Source of the DNA: Cardinalis cardinalis
Lineage: Eukaryota > Chordata > Aves > Passeriformes > Cardinalidae
DNA: 64,000 nt
Direction of reading: 5' to 3'
Assembly: GCA_014549065.1 (NCBI GenBank)
Contig: JACDOX010000229.1
Location: forward strand, 885,169-949,168
The notes under the pieces were generated by a model. It worked only from the letters and a program-made list of their open reading frames with translations. It ran no database searches and had not been told where the DNA came from. Made by a program: the position numbers and the translations under genes. Position 1 is the stretch's first letter. Every line of letters begins with the position of its first letter. Positions 49,601 through 61,768 of the stretch are shown in pieces.

Positions 49601-51649
49601 ATTCCCCCCCAAAGATATGTGAATGTTGAAGCTGCTTCTCATTGGAATGACCGTTGTCTCTGTTGGACACACACTCTTCACCAGAATTGGGTCTCAGTTG
49701 TGCTGGACACTGCATCAGCTGTCAGGGGAACCCTGCACTGTGAGAGTAGGGGACTAAGTTTAGGTTGGGAAACCCTTGTGATGACCAAAAATTTCATTGT
49801 ATGGTCTGGAGAGTGATACACCTACTTGTCACAGCTGAAAAAGCATTTACATTAAGACATCTTTCAGATTATGCTACAAGAATGTCTGCTGCATGAGGGC
49901 TTCTTTTTGCATCTTTAGGCAAAAAAAAAAAAAGGAGAAGAAAAGTGGCTTTAGTACTAGCTGAAAAGAAAGGGCCTTGTTTAATAATTTGAAGGGATTC
50001 TTTACCTGGCATTGCTTATTCAACTTTAATGCATTTAACTCAACACACTTGCCTGAAGGAGATGCTGAGTGTTCTATGGAAGGGTGAAAAGTTTAGGTTT
50101 CCCATTGAAGTGGAAGTAAAATAAAGAAGGTACAGCTTTAAAAGTGCATATTTGTAGCCCTCTAATTTGTTATCCTTATGGATAACACATTAAGTACCAC
50201 ATCAAGCTCTATTTCTACAAGACTATCTATGGGGATGAACTCCTTGCTGTTTATAGGCACATGTTTCTGGTATATATTAACTCAGACCACATTGTGGAAA
50301 TCAGTAAAAGTCTGGTAACTGGGAGTCATGCTTCCCACAACAGCTGCAACTAATTTTTCTCTCCTTCTTCCCTGTAGACTCTGTTTTAGGATGAGCGTAA
50401 TCTTACAGATGTAAAGAAAAAGTACAAAATGGCTACTTTGGGTACCACTGCAAAGGGACTTCACTGAATTTCATACCTGTTAGGTCCTTCAGTTTCCAGG
50501 CATTTCATTGAAAGGTTCTTTTAAACATGGGAAAGTAGCACCAGTGTGGAGATAGTATTCCAAGCTACTTAGTGAACAAATCGGAGTGCAAGAAAGTGAA
50601 TGAATCACAAAAATAAGCAATGAATTGCTCCAAATCCACAAATACTCAGGAAGCAAAACACCTCTACTTTTTCATCAGTTCTTTTTGAATGCAGAGCTGA
50701 CACCAGAGCCCTTTTGCTTTGTCAGAATGATCACTGGCCTTTCTTCCGCTTTGCCTCCCCTTTGCCTTGCTGCCACTGAGCCCACCCTGCCTGTGCCCAC
50801 CCGTGCTGCTCCTCTAGCCCGCGTTTCTCCTTGCCCACAGCACTGCTGCNGGTGACAAAGTGACCCAAGCCTTCCTCCTGCAAAAACCAAAACTAACTGG
50901 CAGAAAAAATGGGCAAGCCACATATGACAGGGAACGAGATCTGTTGCAACCTTCAGCCTTCCTTTCGCTCCTGGGCTTTTGCTTTTCCGTGAGCACGGTG
51001 TCCTCGCAGTGGCTGTGACTTGCCCGCTGCTGTCCTTCCTGATGCTCCGGGCACCTTTGGGATTCCTGCTGCCTCCCGGGGCCCAGCAAGGACAGCAGCT
51101 CCGCAGACCAGAGCCCAGGCCCAGCTACAAGGAGGCTGCGGAAGGGATGGCAGAGGGAGGGCAGGGATCTGAGGGCAGGTGTGGGTTTGGTGCTCCCTGG
51201 AGACGCAGGGAAGTGGCACGGCACACCCTGGGCTCTATCCCATGGCGATGGCTTCAAGGCCACAGAGGTTCTCCGAGGCAAGGCGCACCCCTGCCACCAG
51301 CTCCCCAATGCATTCGAACTGTATGCCCGCGCTCTCGGTTTTCTGACTATTTTTTATTTCTCCCAGCCTCCTGTGCCAGCCCCTCACCCCCACCCATCAC
51401 CGGGACGAGGCGCTGGGCANTGCACCGGAGCGCTTGGGCGGCCTCGCTCAGACAGACCCGGTGCCACCTCCCCATCCCTCACTTCACCAGACACCCAGCA
51501 GCCGGAGCCAGCAGCTCCCACCCCGCCAGCCCCTCGGCTGTCCCGGCCCGCCCCGGGCTGTGCCCCAGGGCCCCGCGGTGCCCCTACCCGAGCGCCAGCA
51601 GCTCCCGCTCCAGCGGCGCGGCGGGACGCGGCTCCCGGCGCTGGGCCAT
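31589..51649 (-). CDS. DAPP1: DAPP1 (Bam32), SH2-PH adaptor of PI3K signalling
   Basis: Nine coding exons on the - strand, listed 5' to 3' (51588-51649, 43004-43126, 39704-39837, 36889-37019, 35528-35575, 35226-35288, 33200-33285, 32592-32679, 31589-31639), join into 786 bases: 261 residues and TAG. The order is an SH2 domain (about residues 22-115; the FLVR-type Arg48 lies in GSYLLRKSNE), a linker with SIYESV whose Tyr127 matches the Src-family phosphosite of the human protein, and a PH domain (about 153-247) whose GYLIKQGKIVKSWRTRW carries the basic PI(3,4,5)P3/PI(3,4)P2-binding residues. Family knowledge: a cytosolic adaptor recruited to the plasma membrane after PI3K activation, chiefly in B cells. 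Mammalian DAPP1 is about 280 residues; here the N-terminus is about 14 shorter and the C-terminus differs. The start ATG has A at -3 and G at +4. Confidence 0.96.
31640..32591 (-). other. DAPP1: DAPP1 intron 8
   Basis: Intron with GT-AG ends that contains the CR1 copy at about 31932-32455. Confidence 0.85.
31932..32455 (+). mobile_element. CR1 LINE 3' fragment
   Basis: CR1 3' region on the + strand, from the gatgaggccacacctcaact tract to the tail with ATTCTGTG and its variant ATTATGTG near 32441-32456. It is cut at the 5' end, contains several ambiguous bases and is antisense to DAPP1. Confidence 0.92.
32592..32679 (-). CDS. DAPP1: DAPP1 exon 8 (PH C-terminal helix)
   Basis: Acceptor acttgcag|tttagtg, donor agctg|gtaagg. 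Encodes LVFPLRTYYLCAKTGVEADE and WIKILRWKL, with the invariant PH-helix Trp. Confidence 0.95.
32680..33199 (-). other. DAPP1: DAPP1 intron 7
   Basis: A 520-base intron with GT-AG ends. Nothing else seen. Confidence 0.8.
33200..33285 (-). CDS. DAPP1: DAPP1 exon 7 (PH domain)
   Basis: Acceptor tcttcaag|gctaca, donor tttctg|gtaggt. Encodes ATEPIRALDLTECSAVQFDY and SQERVNCF, plus two bases of Cys. Confidence 0.95.
33806..33841. repeat. Compound microsatellite (CA)n(TA)n
   Basis: About 36 bases of alternating CA then TA units. Confidence 0.95.
34856..34980 (+). mobile_element. CR1 LINE short 3' tail
   Basis: Ends in aaggtccctt, a caaccc motif and attctgtgatttgg, the usual CR1 3' end with one octamer. 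Only about 125 bases remain. Confidence 0.8.
35226..35288 (-). CDS. DAPP1: DAPP1 exon 6 (PH domain)
   Basis: Acceptor gatctttcag|agctgg, donor caga-ca|gtaagt. Encodes SWRTRWFTLHRNELKYFKDQ and T. The Arg and Trp residues of the lipid-binding strand are kept. Confidence 0.95.
35528..35575 (-). CDS. DAPP1: DAPP1 exon 5 (start of PH domain)
   Basis: A 48-base exon between acceptor cttcacag and donor gtcaag|gtaagg, encoding LGTKEGYLIKQGKIVK. Too short to stand out on its own; phase and homology fix it. Confidence 0.94.
35576..36888 (-). other. DAPP1: DAPP1 intron 4
   Basis: A 1.3 kb intron with GT-AG ends. It contains a 16-base direct repeat, cacttggaccttatca, at 36091-36106 and 36118-36133. Confidence 0.8.
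36889..37019 (-). CDS. DAPP1: DAPP1 exon 4 (end of SH2, phosphotyrosine linker)
   Basis: Acceptor ttgtgtccag|gaactt, donor ccctca|gtaagt. Encodes TLIVLKHPYPRQVEEPSIYE then SVRVHTAMQTGRTESDLVPN and APS. The conserved SIYESV tyrosine is here. Confidence 0.96.
37020..39703 (-). other. DAPP1: DAPP1 intron 3
   Basis: A 2.7 kb intron with GT-AG ends. It carries a small perfect hairpin (gtacaata-gtag-tattgtac) at about 37548-37567; otherwise nothing recognised. Confidence 0.8.
39704..39837 (-). CDS. DAPP1: DAPP1 exon 3 (SH2)
   Basis: Acceptor ttttattttag|gggtaa, donor accg|gtaagg. Encodes GKDSVKHFHVEHTGTSFKFG, then FNEFSSLKELVMHFANQPLI and GSET. Confidence 0.96.
39838..43003 (-). other. DAPP1: DAPP1 intron 2
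   Basis: A 3.2 kb intron with GT-AG ends and poly-A/T tracts (for example near 41698-41711). No exon or repeat family recognised. Confidence 0.8.
43004..43126 (-). CDS. DAPP1: DAPP1 exon 2 (SH2, FLVR arginine)
   Basis: Acceptor ctccccag|atgg, donor gtaag|gtaggc. Encodes WYHDNLTRHAAEALLLSNGQ, DGSYLLRKSNEREDLYSLSV. The phosphotyrosine-binding Arg is in YLLR. No initiator of its own; joins exon 1 with Gly split GG|A. Confidence 0.95.
43127..51587 (-). other. DAPP1: DAPP1 intron 1
   Basis: An 8.5 kb intron. It includes T/G-rich low-complexity sequence at about 47760-47865 and GC-rich sequence from about 50740 towards the promoter. Open frames such as 45676-46026 (- strand) match nothing that I know. 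Confidence 0.8.
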
Positions 51650-51850
51650 GCTCCGCCGCTGCTCCGCGGCGCTGAGGAAGTGCGGGCCGGCACCTCCCCG
51701 GGCGGGGCCTGGCCCATCCCATCCCGGCCCGGCCCTCCCCGCCCCGAGACCCCGACCCTCGGCGTGAGCTGCCAGAGCCCCCCGGCTCGCAGCGGTGCCC
51801 GGCGTAGCTCCCATGCTGCTGACACACCTTGGTTTATCGCCAGAATAGTT
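51370..51850 (-). promoter_or_regulatory. DAPP1: CpG-rich promoter and first exon of DAPP1
   Basis: CpG-dense, very GC-rich sequence surrounds the exon 1 ATG, with GC-box-like GGCGGGG at 51701 onward. No TATA box is evident near the start. Long open frames on both strands here are a product of base composition. Confidence 0.75.
51588..51649 (-). CDS. DAPP1: DAPP1 exon 1, start codon
   Basis: ATG at 51649-51647 on the - strand, context gagcATGG (strong). Encodes MAQRREPRPAAPLERELLAL and two bases of Gly; donor cgg|gtaggg. ELLALG-WYHD mirrors ELLQDLG-WYHG in mammals, which identifies the exon. The frame upstream stays open to about 51937, so an earlier start cannot be fully excluded. Confidence 0.82.
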
Positions 51851-54800
51851 CATACCTCCCGTTGCTTTAACCTGTCCCTCCCAGAAGTTCGTGTTCCAAA
51901 GCGTTTCGTTGTCCGCTCGTTTTATTCCTCCAATCAATCCATGAACGCCCCTCTCCTCTTCTGTGTCCGCCGAAGGGCTCAGGGAGGAAATCTGTGGAGG
52001 TGAAATCTGTGGGTTATTCTGTAAGTGTCAGGTGCCCAGCTCTGTCCCCAGCCAGCCCCCAGAGCCCGGGGGGGCTGTGGCTTACAGCTTTCCATGGCCC
52101 TGCCGCTGGATTGCCGGGGAAGGGGGATGCTGCTTGCCCAGGGTCTGCCCCGCGCCCGGACCCGCCGATTTCCGTGGGGATCCTCCGTGCAGCCTTTGAA
52201 GAGGTCACGCTATCTTTCTGAAACAGGAATAGGAACATAAACTGCTAGAAATTTACAGCTTCATTCCCTCTTTGGAAGTATCAAGAGGACTGAGCTTTGT
52301 GGATGAGAAATTTCTGAGCATTATTTGGTGTCTGTTCTTTCTAATGCTTAAACAATCTCCTGCAATACTAGAGGTTATCGGTATTCCCTAATACTCCATG
52401 GACAGTAATTATAATAGGTGTGGCAGATTACTTACTGATCTTTTTTGACAAAAGGACAGGACTCCACCAAAAAAAAAAAATAAAATAAGGATAAGACAGA
52501 ATGCTTCTTTCACTAGGTATCCAGGACTAAAAATCACCCGTTTCCAGAAAAGCTGGTATTTAGAGAGGATGGAACAGCTACTTATTTTCCCAAAAGTAAT
52601 CATATGAACTGTGTGCTCAGTGTGGAGCTGAGAGTCATTTTAGCCTGCAGATCCTGCTGGGGAATCAGTTTTGAAAGAGCTTTTCTAGCCTCCCAATGGG
52701 AAAATCTTCAGAGAGGTTCCCTGTGTCAGATCAGACTGTCCTATGTTTGAGTTTCTAACTGTGGCTGAAGGTNCTCTGCTTCTGTACTTTCCTGTTCATG
52801 TCGACAGGCAGACATTCAGTTGTAGATAAAGATTCTGCAAATAAGCTGGGGGTTTGTTTCTTAATAGGAAAATGTAATTTTTTAGGGGGGAAAATACTTT
52901 TTTCATTTTTCTGAGTTTTTCCCTTCCTCTATTGCTTGTTGAAAGCTTGTGATCTGATACTCTCTTTGGTAACCTGACTCTGAAATCCACATTTGTTAAA
53001 TAGATGCTTTGATGTGTCCATGGTTTGCTTGTATTTGCTGGATAGATTTATTTATTATTGTTCTCCTGTTCTGTGTTTGATTTTACAGTGATGAACCCGT
53101 TCCAGGTTGTCTTGTCTGTTCTACTGTTAGAGGCAGAAAAGCACCTATGAAAATTTCTTGGTTACAGAGGAAAAGGCACAGAAGGAAAAATTAGTCAAAT
53201 TCCAAGCAACAAAGAGCCAGAACTAGATTTTAGGAAATTCTACTTGTGTCACAAATGGTCTTAAAAGTTCAGCAATGCAGGCTCAAAGGTGGTTTCCAGC
53301 CCTNGTGTCCATCATTGTGTTTTGTGCATCACTGTGCTGCGGTGGGAGGGAGTTCCCATCTGGGAGCAGACACTTCCTCTTACTCTGCACCTGACAGTGC
53401 AATGTTTCCTCTTCATTTGTAGAAAAAAAAAATCTAAAAATTAAAAAAAAAATAGGCAGAAATTGTACTCTCATGCAGCAGAGACGGTCTTCCCCTTTAA
53501 TGAAGTCCACTTGATTTTGGGTTTTTGGCACAGGTTAGCCACTGGACAGAGAGGCTGNAGATTGCCAGCTTGCACTTCCCCAAAGCCAGAACACTTCAGT
53601 GNCTGTGTTTTGGTCCCGTTCCCAAGCACGGGCATCCCTGTTGGAGGAATGGTTCCGTGTGCAGGGTGAGTGCTGTGCAGAGCAGACCTGTAGATAGCAG
53701 CAGTGCTCTGGTGCTTGCAGCTCAGCCCGAGCCCTGCTGGCCACACAGCACCCCCAAAAGACACTTTGGCTCTCTACTCATCCCCTCACGGCTGTCAGCT
53801 AAAAACCAAAGTGGGATTCAATTTAAAAAACCAATCTCTTCAAGTCTTTCTTGAATAACTGCGCCATCTCACAGGAAACAAACACCAAACCCCTATTGTT
53901 TTAAATTTAGGTTGTGAAAAGCAGAAGAACTATGGCTGTCATAATGGGGAGGGTCAATAGTGATCAACGCATGTGCAATGATTCCTTGTGTTGTGTCACA
54001 CTAGGGTTATTCCAGAATACCATATTCACCACAGACTTCAAAACCCAGTGAATGCTCTACAGTGCAGCCACCAGGTCTCTCAGTCCAGCAGGTGCTTGCT
54101 TTTATGATAGTGCTTTTGGAGACTGTGCGTTCTGTTTGGGCAGAAATTGTGGGATTGCTAGGTGAGCTTATATCACGTGTCCTGCAAGTGGTCAGGTCCC
54201 AGCATCATGATGGTTCTTCCAGGTTTTTGAGTTATTATGCAGCAGTTGTTAAAACTGTTTCAAAGGTTTAATNTTTATTTTCAGGTAGCTGTAATTTTGT
54301 ACTTTAAGATATACTAAAGTAATAAAGGAGAATTTGGCTTAGATTGGCATGTGACTAATACATAGATATGATTGCTGCAAAAGTGTAATTAAATAACTCC
54401 AGTTACTTGACAGAACATGGCAGGAAATTACTGAAATTTTAATTTTTTTCCTTTAACTATTTCCCCTTCTAATAGCCTGAATAGATTACAGATAGCTGTG
54501 AACCACCCAAGCAAAGATGGTCAGTCACAAAGACTGTGTGATTCCACCCAAATGAAAGAAAAAAAACCCAGAATTATCACAAAGCCATTGTTAACATGAT
54601 TGGAATGAGGGGCAGGTTGGGATGGAGCACAGTGGGCACTTGCAGAGCACAGGTTTCCTACACAACAGAGAGCTGGCCATTGATTTATTCTTTTTAAGGT
54701 GATTGCATCTGATAATTTTGCAGCGCCCAAGACATCTAATCCCTANCACCCTCAGGTATGACCCCATGGGAATCTGTGAAACCCTCTAAAGCAGCTATAG

Positions 54801-56794
54801 AAATCTTCCCACTGTGTTCAAACATGATGCACACTAACATCATCTTCTGAAAGTAACCTGATTCTTCCCTTCTCAATGTGGCACAGATTGTCTTGGAATG
54901 TTTATTGGAAACAATTGTTATGCTGGAAAACACTTCAGATACTGGATATCAGCATAGTGATGAGTTTACTTTGTGGATTTTGAGGCACCTAGGAAAGGTT
55001 TATTCAATATGTTTCTAATGTCCACAGTCAGCACATTTCCAGAACATGCCAGCTAGCCCTGTGTTGGCTGCAATCTGTTCAGACAGGAAACACAGAACAG
55101 TGGTGAGAAAAGGAATTTGAAATTACCCAGGTTCCTAGGGGAAAATGGCTTGAAGACAGATTGTGCAAAAGGAAGTGTTGTTCTTGCCCCATTTTCTCCA
55201 CAGTTTGGGTGGGGCAGGGCTTCTATATCTAAAGATCACAGTAGTTGTGTTGCTGTCAGGGTTCATTCCCCAGACCTGGATTAGGAGCACGTCTCCACTT
55301 AGGCACAGCAAGAGGTGCAACAGCCATGCCCTCCCAAGCCTTTTGGAGTTTCCTGCCAAGTAGGATAGGCCCAGCCATGTCNCAAAGGAATATGATTATG
55401 TATGGGATCCCAGAGATATCCATTTAATAATTCAGCTTTATAAGTCTCTTAACACTGCCCCTAGTAAAAACAAAATAGCATTCTTCATACTCTTCCAATG
55501 TGACTTTTGGGACCAAACATAGTTATAATTTCTAACATCATGTACTTTCTCCTCTTGTTTGCTCTAGGAAATTCAGCAACTCCTCTAGGGCTAAGTACAG
55601 GAGGATTTTTTTTTCTGGTTTCTGAACTAAAACAGGGACACAGAAATAAGTGCAGGAAGTTTCCCCAATGCTTACTAATTTTTTTCCTAGCCCTTGATTG
55701 CTGTGTGCATAACCAGGAGCTGGAGCATGTATATTTTGAGATGATGGTGGGAGATTAAATGCCTCTAGCTAGAACAGCTGTGTTATTGCACGTGGTTTGG
55801 TTTTCACAGTTTCAATAATGTGGATAATGATGTGAAGATTATGTGTTTTCACTTTCAGTTCTACAAGGAAAACTTTCTAGGAACTTTGTCAATCCACTCT
55901 TTAATGTGCACGTGTGCTTGAAGCCTTCAACGTGTTTTCCATGTCTTCTTAGACACAGCCAAAGTCTCTTTAAAACTTCCCACTTTAGAGCAGTGTCATG
56001 CTCTCTGAATAGATGTTGTGCAAATGTTTTTCCTCTCCAGCCAAACCCCAAGAAATAAACCCAAACACCAAGAAATTATCTTTAAATTAGAAAATGTGGG
56101 TGTCAGTGGCTGTCAGTGGCAGCACATGTAGGAGGTGGCGGAGAGCAGCTCTTGTTGCCAAAGGCCAGGGTGAGGGGCAAGGTTAGAGACAGGCAGCTCC
56201 TCTTNTGGTGCCTTGAGCCAAGTGACCTGCTGGTGGTTCAGCCTCTTTCCAAGAGGAATCAGACCTGGCTGGCAAGTCTGTGCTCCGAGATTACCCAGTA
56301 ATTAAAGATGTAGAGAGGAGGAGCCTCTCCAGACTGCAGGTGAGGAGGTGTTCCAGGTGGGGAGCACCTTCAGGGCTGGAGACCTGGATGTCCCCATTAT
56401 TGTGTCCTGCAGCAGAGCCCAGGGTGCCAGCTCCACCTCTGCTCTGGCTCCCAGCTCCTCACAGACAGCATTACAGTACCCACGGTCAAGGCAGAGACTG
56501 CACCTAGAGCAGGACTGACCCCACACACCAGTGTCCACCATACACAAAAAGTGATGGAGAGGCACCATATGATTTTAGGCTTTGGTAAAAGTCTCATGAA
56601 AAGGTAGGCTTGGGTAAAAGTGTCATAAAATACAAAATGAAACTGTTTAAACTAAAGACAGGCTAAGGGGGAAAAAATGCTGAGAACAGTCTTACTTGCT
56701 TTTTTGTAAATCTGTTTGTTGTGCACTCTTATTACAGCTCATATTTTTTTTTTTTTAATTTTTGCTTTTTGCGACTTTAAAGTTTATGTTCAAA

Positions 56795-56885
56795 TAACAT
56801 AAAATAACAAATTACATGTATTATAAATAACATATATAATAAATACAATAACATATAATAATAATAATATAATATAATACAAATA
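56795..56885. repeat. AT-rich low-complexity tract
   Basis: Runs of ataata, aataca and acatata units almost free of G and C. Confidence 0.9.
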
Positions 56886-57967
56886 TATCTGTGCACTATC
56901 AAACTTGATAGCCCTGTCACCTTATGGAACTGTTTATGGACACAGGGACAAGCTCTAGGAGTAATACCAAGACNTGAGTAGAAAGGAACTCAGAAGAAAA
57001 AATCATTTTACCTAAATAAAATTATGTCAGTAGCTATGAAAACATTTGAATGTTGCATCATTTTGCATTTTATGGCACTGTTGATGCATAAAGCAGGATA
57101 CTGAGAATCTGGGTGAAAATGGGGATGCAGCTTGCTGTCTGAGAGCAAGGATTGCAATTACAGTGCCATTTCCTTGTGGAGGGAGCGTGGGTTAATATGT
57201 TAACATTATGTGAGCATAATATGTTAGGGTTATCCCAGAAGACATCTTGCTGGAATTACAGATGCCAGGCATGTTTCAGTGCCTCATCAAAAGCACAGTT
57301 CACTGCCAGTTGCTAATTTAAAGATGAATAGGCCCAGTGGCAGGTCAATTTTTTTCTAAAATGAGTAAGAGCCTAACCTTAGAAAGGGTGCAGNAGCTTT
57401 ATAACTTATATTTTGTGGACCCTAATGGGTCTAATGGGTATTCAATGCACTGCAAATGCCTGGTATGGATGGCTCCTGCTCCTACCAGCACATGGCATCA
57501 ATGACCATTTGCAAGCCAGCNGCAGCTTCCTCTTCCATTCCATTCCATTTCAATGACTTTAAAAACCAGCACTCTGTCACATTAACACCTAAGAGCAGTC
57601 TCCTGGCAGGGTCCAGGTTTTCAATAGAGATCCTCTCCAGAAGCCTCATCTTTCTTACCTGAGGTGTCCATCTGGCCGTGCCTGCAGGCATGATCTTTGC
57701 ATGCCCATTTTGGGGTGATTGCCGTGGATCTCTCCTGCAATAGTGGGAGAGGCTGTGCACGTTGCTGTGCCCAGCACATGCTCCCTGCTCAAGGGGATGA
57801 GAGCATGTCCTCTGCTGGTTTTGGTGAGGGGAAAGCCAAGCTGGGGTCATCTATGGAGGATTGTGTGCAAAAGAGGAGAGAGCAGTAGATGCAGGCAACC
57901 ATGCCATGCTTTCCTGCTGAGGAAAAGCACCAGGACTGTTGCCTTTTTTGTATTTAAACTGCAGATA

Positions 57968-58001
57968 TTGTCTTCTTTTCTTTTCTTTTTTTTTTTTTTC
58001 C
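57968..58001. repeat. Pyrimidine tract (ttttc-like, poly-T)
   Basis: Repeated tcttttc units running into poly-T. Confidence 0.85.
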
Positions 58002-61000
58002 CAAGGCAAGTGCGTTTGGCCAAGCAGCACAGTAAGGGGTATTAAAAAATCCTGCCTGACCACGCTGCTTCCCTTCCCTANAGCTATTTATTGAACCATG
58101 GAGCACAACAGCTGCACTGGGCAGCCACGTGACACACAGGTCTGGCCTGTGCCAGCATCTCAGCCCATCCAGCCCTCTTATTTATACTGCAACTTTCATA
58201 GCAGCCATCTCACTCCACCTCACTGTTATAATTAGACCTTGAAAACCAGTTCAGATAAACATAACTCCAACGTTAAAAATCTCCAAACTGATTGACAAAA
58301 GCAAGTAAAGTAGTGAGGGGCTGGGGAGTTTGCTCAGATGTGTCCTTGTCACCGTGATTTTGGCAGAGTAGGCGGGCTGTGGTTTGAATGAAACGCAGCT
58401 TTCAGGTAGTGGTCTTGGGTTCTGTTACCTTAGAGCAGAGCAGGGTGCACTCCTGTTTAGCTGCTGTAAAGCTGATACAGCTCAGGCCTTGTCAACACTG
58501 TGGGTGTGCTCCAAGTCCAGCCGCTGATCTAATTTCACTGCAGATAGGCAAAACTAATCAAAGCACAGTTGTATCCTGCAGTACAGGTGCCTGAAATGCA
58601 AGCTGTAACTGAAAGAATTTTTGGATAACGCAAGAATGAATAAGTGAGGATTTTCCTGGGTTAAGATGAAGAATTAAGGAAATTGGGATTTGAGACACAA
58701 ACTTGATACTGTAAAGAAAGTGGAGGAGGCTCTTAGAAATACGGGGCTTTTATTGTTATTATGGCCTGATTTGGTTTCAGGGGGTTAAGAATCTCCTATT
58801 TGAACTCAGAAATTAAATTTGCATGTTTATTGAGTGTGTGAGTCAGCTTTCTTTCTCAGTTCTGATAGACTGCAAGTTTTAGTACCTGGAACCAGAATTT
58901 GGGACCACTTGTAGTCCACCTTTATTTTTTGACATTTCTCCAGTTTTTACATTTAGGGCATGTCATGGGTTGGAGGGGAACTGGGCTATGAGTGAGCTCA
59001 CAGGAAATCCTAAGTTTGAACCATGAAATTCATAAGATGCTAGTTCTCTACATCAGTATTTTTATGAACATTAAAATTTAATTAACTTCTTTCTTTCTTC
59101 GAAAGGATTTGATAGTCCAGGAGTCTGTTTGCCAGAGCTGGAATAAACCAAAACTCCATGGTCTGTAATCTATTAGGAAGTGTAATTATGCACAAGGGTC
59201 AAAGCCCCCAACTTACATCCAGGAAATTTCNATTATTTAAACTACGTTTCTTGTCTATAATAACCCAGATCTTTGCAGCCTTAAAAAAACATAGTGCTAG
59301 CCAAAGTATATATGCTATACCCACAGAAAGCATTTTACTAACTGGTGTAAAAATTAAATATTGCACAAATACAAAAAGCACAAGTTCTTCATGTATAAAT
59401 CAGGCTTCCCTGTCATATTTTTGCAGGGATCAAAGGATTGCCCCTGGGAATCATCCTCACAGTCCTGAGGACCAGGTAACATTCACACTCTAAACATCCA
59501 CCAAAGCAAAGAGGCTTTACTGCAGAGCTGCAGCACTTCACCACATGTATGCTGCTGTTTTACTTGGAACACACAGAACTGTGCCACCCGAGGGTTTCAC
59601 AGCACGTGCCAGTGTCAGACAGAGATCTGTGAGCTTTTGTGCTCCTGGCATGGCTCCAAACTGGTCACAGAACAGCACCAAGTATTGGAGATACTTAGCC
59701 AGAACACAGGTGGGCTGCATGGCTCAGTAAGGCCAAGCAACCTGTACCACAGCCAGGAGCAGAGCACAGGTGCTTTTACAAGCAAATCCCTTCTGTATCG
59801 CCAATGAAAGCTTGAAGGTCATTGTCTTCTGGGATGGAAATGGCATGGCAGAGAAAAGCAATGATGAGATTGAAACTATGTTTAAGCTGCTAAAATGAAG
59901 TTCGGTTGTTTGGGAAATGCTGCTGAAATGCAAGGTTGGTTTAGTACAGGTTTAATAGCAGTCCTGAGGCTAAACAAAATAAACTGAAACTCTGTAAATG
60001 AAAAGTTCANTGAACAAAAGCACCCAGTATAAAAAAAAATGCAGGTTCGACATAGAGATCTCAGAATATAACAAAATGTTTATCTGCTTGAGTTAGTGAA
60101 CATTATTTTGACTTCTGCATCAGTCCAAGTCGTGTCAGAGTGTTTCTGGCAAAGCTGCAGACAATGTCTTTATAGCAATTGATCTGGATGTAACAAAGCT
60201 CCAAGAAGNTGAACAGCAGTTATTCTGTGGCATATTTTGCAAGTGATAAAAATCCATTTAAATAACAGGTGCATGTTCATAATCATGTTCATCAAAGGGG
60301 AGCTGCACACCCAGCATACCTTGGAGATGTCTCACCAGTGCACAAATAGGGATCTTAATCAGCATCTCCAGAAAAAAAAAAAGGCAAACTGTGGAGTCAG
60401 GTGTGAGGGTGAAGGTGGGGGCAGTCTGGTTGATGCCAAGAAGTAAAATGTCACTTTGATTCTTCATCTGCTATCGTGGTTACAAGAAATAACCTAGGCA
60501 GCACCAGCTCCCATTAGCATTTTGAAAAACGAGCTTTTGCTTGCTTGGGATTCAAGGTGAAAACTGCTTTTTGGATTTTTAAGTGGCAGGTGCTGCTCAC
60601 ATTTCTGCACTGCTACACATTGTGGGAGGGTTCAGCTGGCTGCTCTCTGCCACCACCATGTAATTAGGTACTCTATGCTTCCTTTAGGATCTAAATACAG
60701 GGTGTGTAAATGATCCTCCTTGCAAGTTAAACAGCTTGCCGNCAGAAAACCTCTTATTTTTCTATCCTCCTATTTTGCTTTAACATTTGAAGTGTATAGA
60801 AATACAATACATTGAAGCAGAGCTGTTTCAGGGATGTCCAAGCATAAACACAGAATCACACCGGTGAGTAACAGCAGCAGCAGGGGAGGAAAGGGGAAAT
60901 CTTATCCAGGAGGAGCTGGCACATAACTGGTACTGTGGGTCTGTCAGGCCCTTCAGACTGACACAGGAGCAGATGGTTGTCTACAGGAGGACACAGTGCA

Positions 61001-61730
61001 AGGAAATAAAGGCTGCAGCAGATCTTCCATGATCAAGCCCTGTGGCTTCAGGGACCCCTCATACTGTCAGGNTGATAAACAGATCTTTCTTATTACAGAT
61101 TTTTATCTTGCAAAAAAAGCAGCATCCACAGCAAAGTCACTGTGGAAATTGCCTCTGAAGCCTGCTGCAAAACTGGGGAAAAGATGCCTAGGACTGAGAT
61201 ATTTTGGAAGGACATTCTGTACTTGCAAAATATTATTGAGCATGAATTGCATTCAAGCCAAGGCAAAGCAAGCTGGTGCTGTGGCACCTTACTTAGAGAA
61301 GTGGGCTAAGAAGGCATCTGTCAGTGAGNTCTTCCCAAAGCCCTCCCAGTGATTGTACTCAGAGAAGCAAGGGTCTCACATAAAGCTGGGCTTGCTTTAG
61401 GCTACCTTGGTGATCTACTAAAGAGCTTGGAGTGTCAAATTACCAGGGAGAGAGAGTCCTTAGCCAGGCTTTTAAGTGGCTCAAGTCAGGACAGATGGGA
61501 AAATGCTGTTCACAAGAGGTAATGTCCATGTGCCCTTCTGAATGCAAAGAGATGAGTAGTAATTTTAGTGTTTTCCAGCAACATCAAAGTAGAATATTTC
61601 TTTTACAAGGACAGAAATAGCTCAAATTAGTCAAATGGTAATAACTCCATAAGCCACAGGCAAGATTTTCACTGTCTGTGCAGTCCATGCACTCCCCCAT
61701 TTCCACTGCTGCAGGCGGAGAGGGGCTCCC

Positions 61731-61768
61731 AAATCTGATCTCACTCACAAAATCTGATCTTACTCTCA
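61731..61768. repeat. Two-copy tandem duplication, 19-bp period
   Basis: aaatctgatct occurs at 61731 and again at 61750, followed by similar actcac/actctc. Confidence 0.75.

Noticed and set aside
50979..51767. 262-codon open frame on the + strand over the DAPP1 first exon
   Set aside because: GC-rich composition again explains it; it is antisense to the identified exon 1 and shows no domain.
54062..54271. 69-codon hydrophobic frame upstream of DAPP1
   Set aside because: Short, without homology that I can recognise or splice context.
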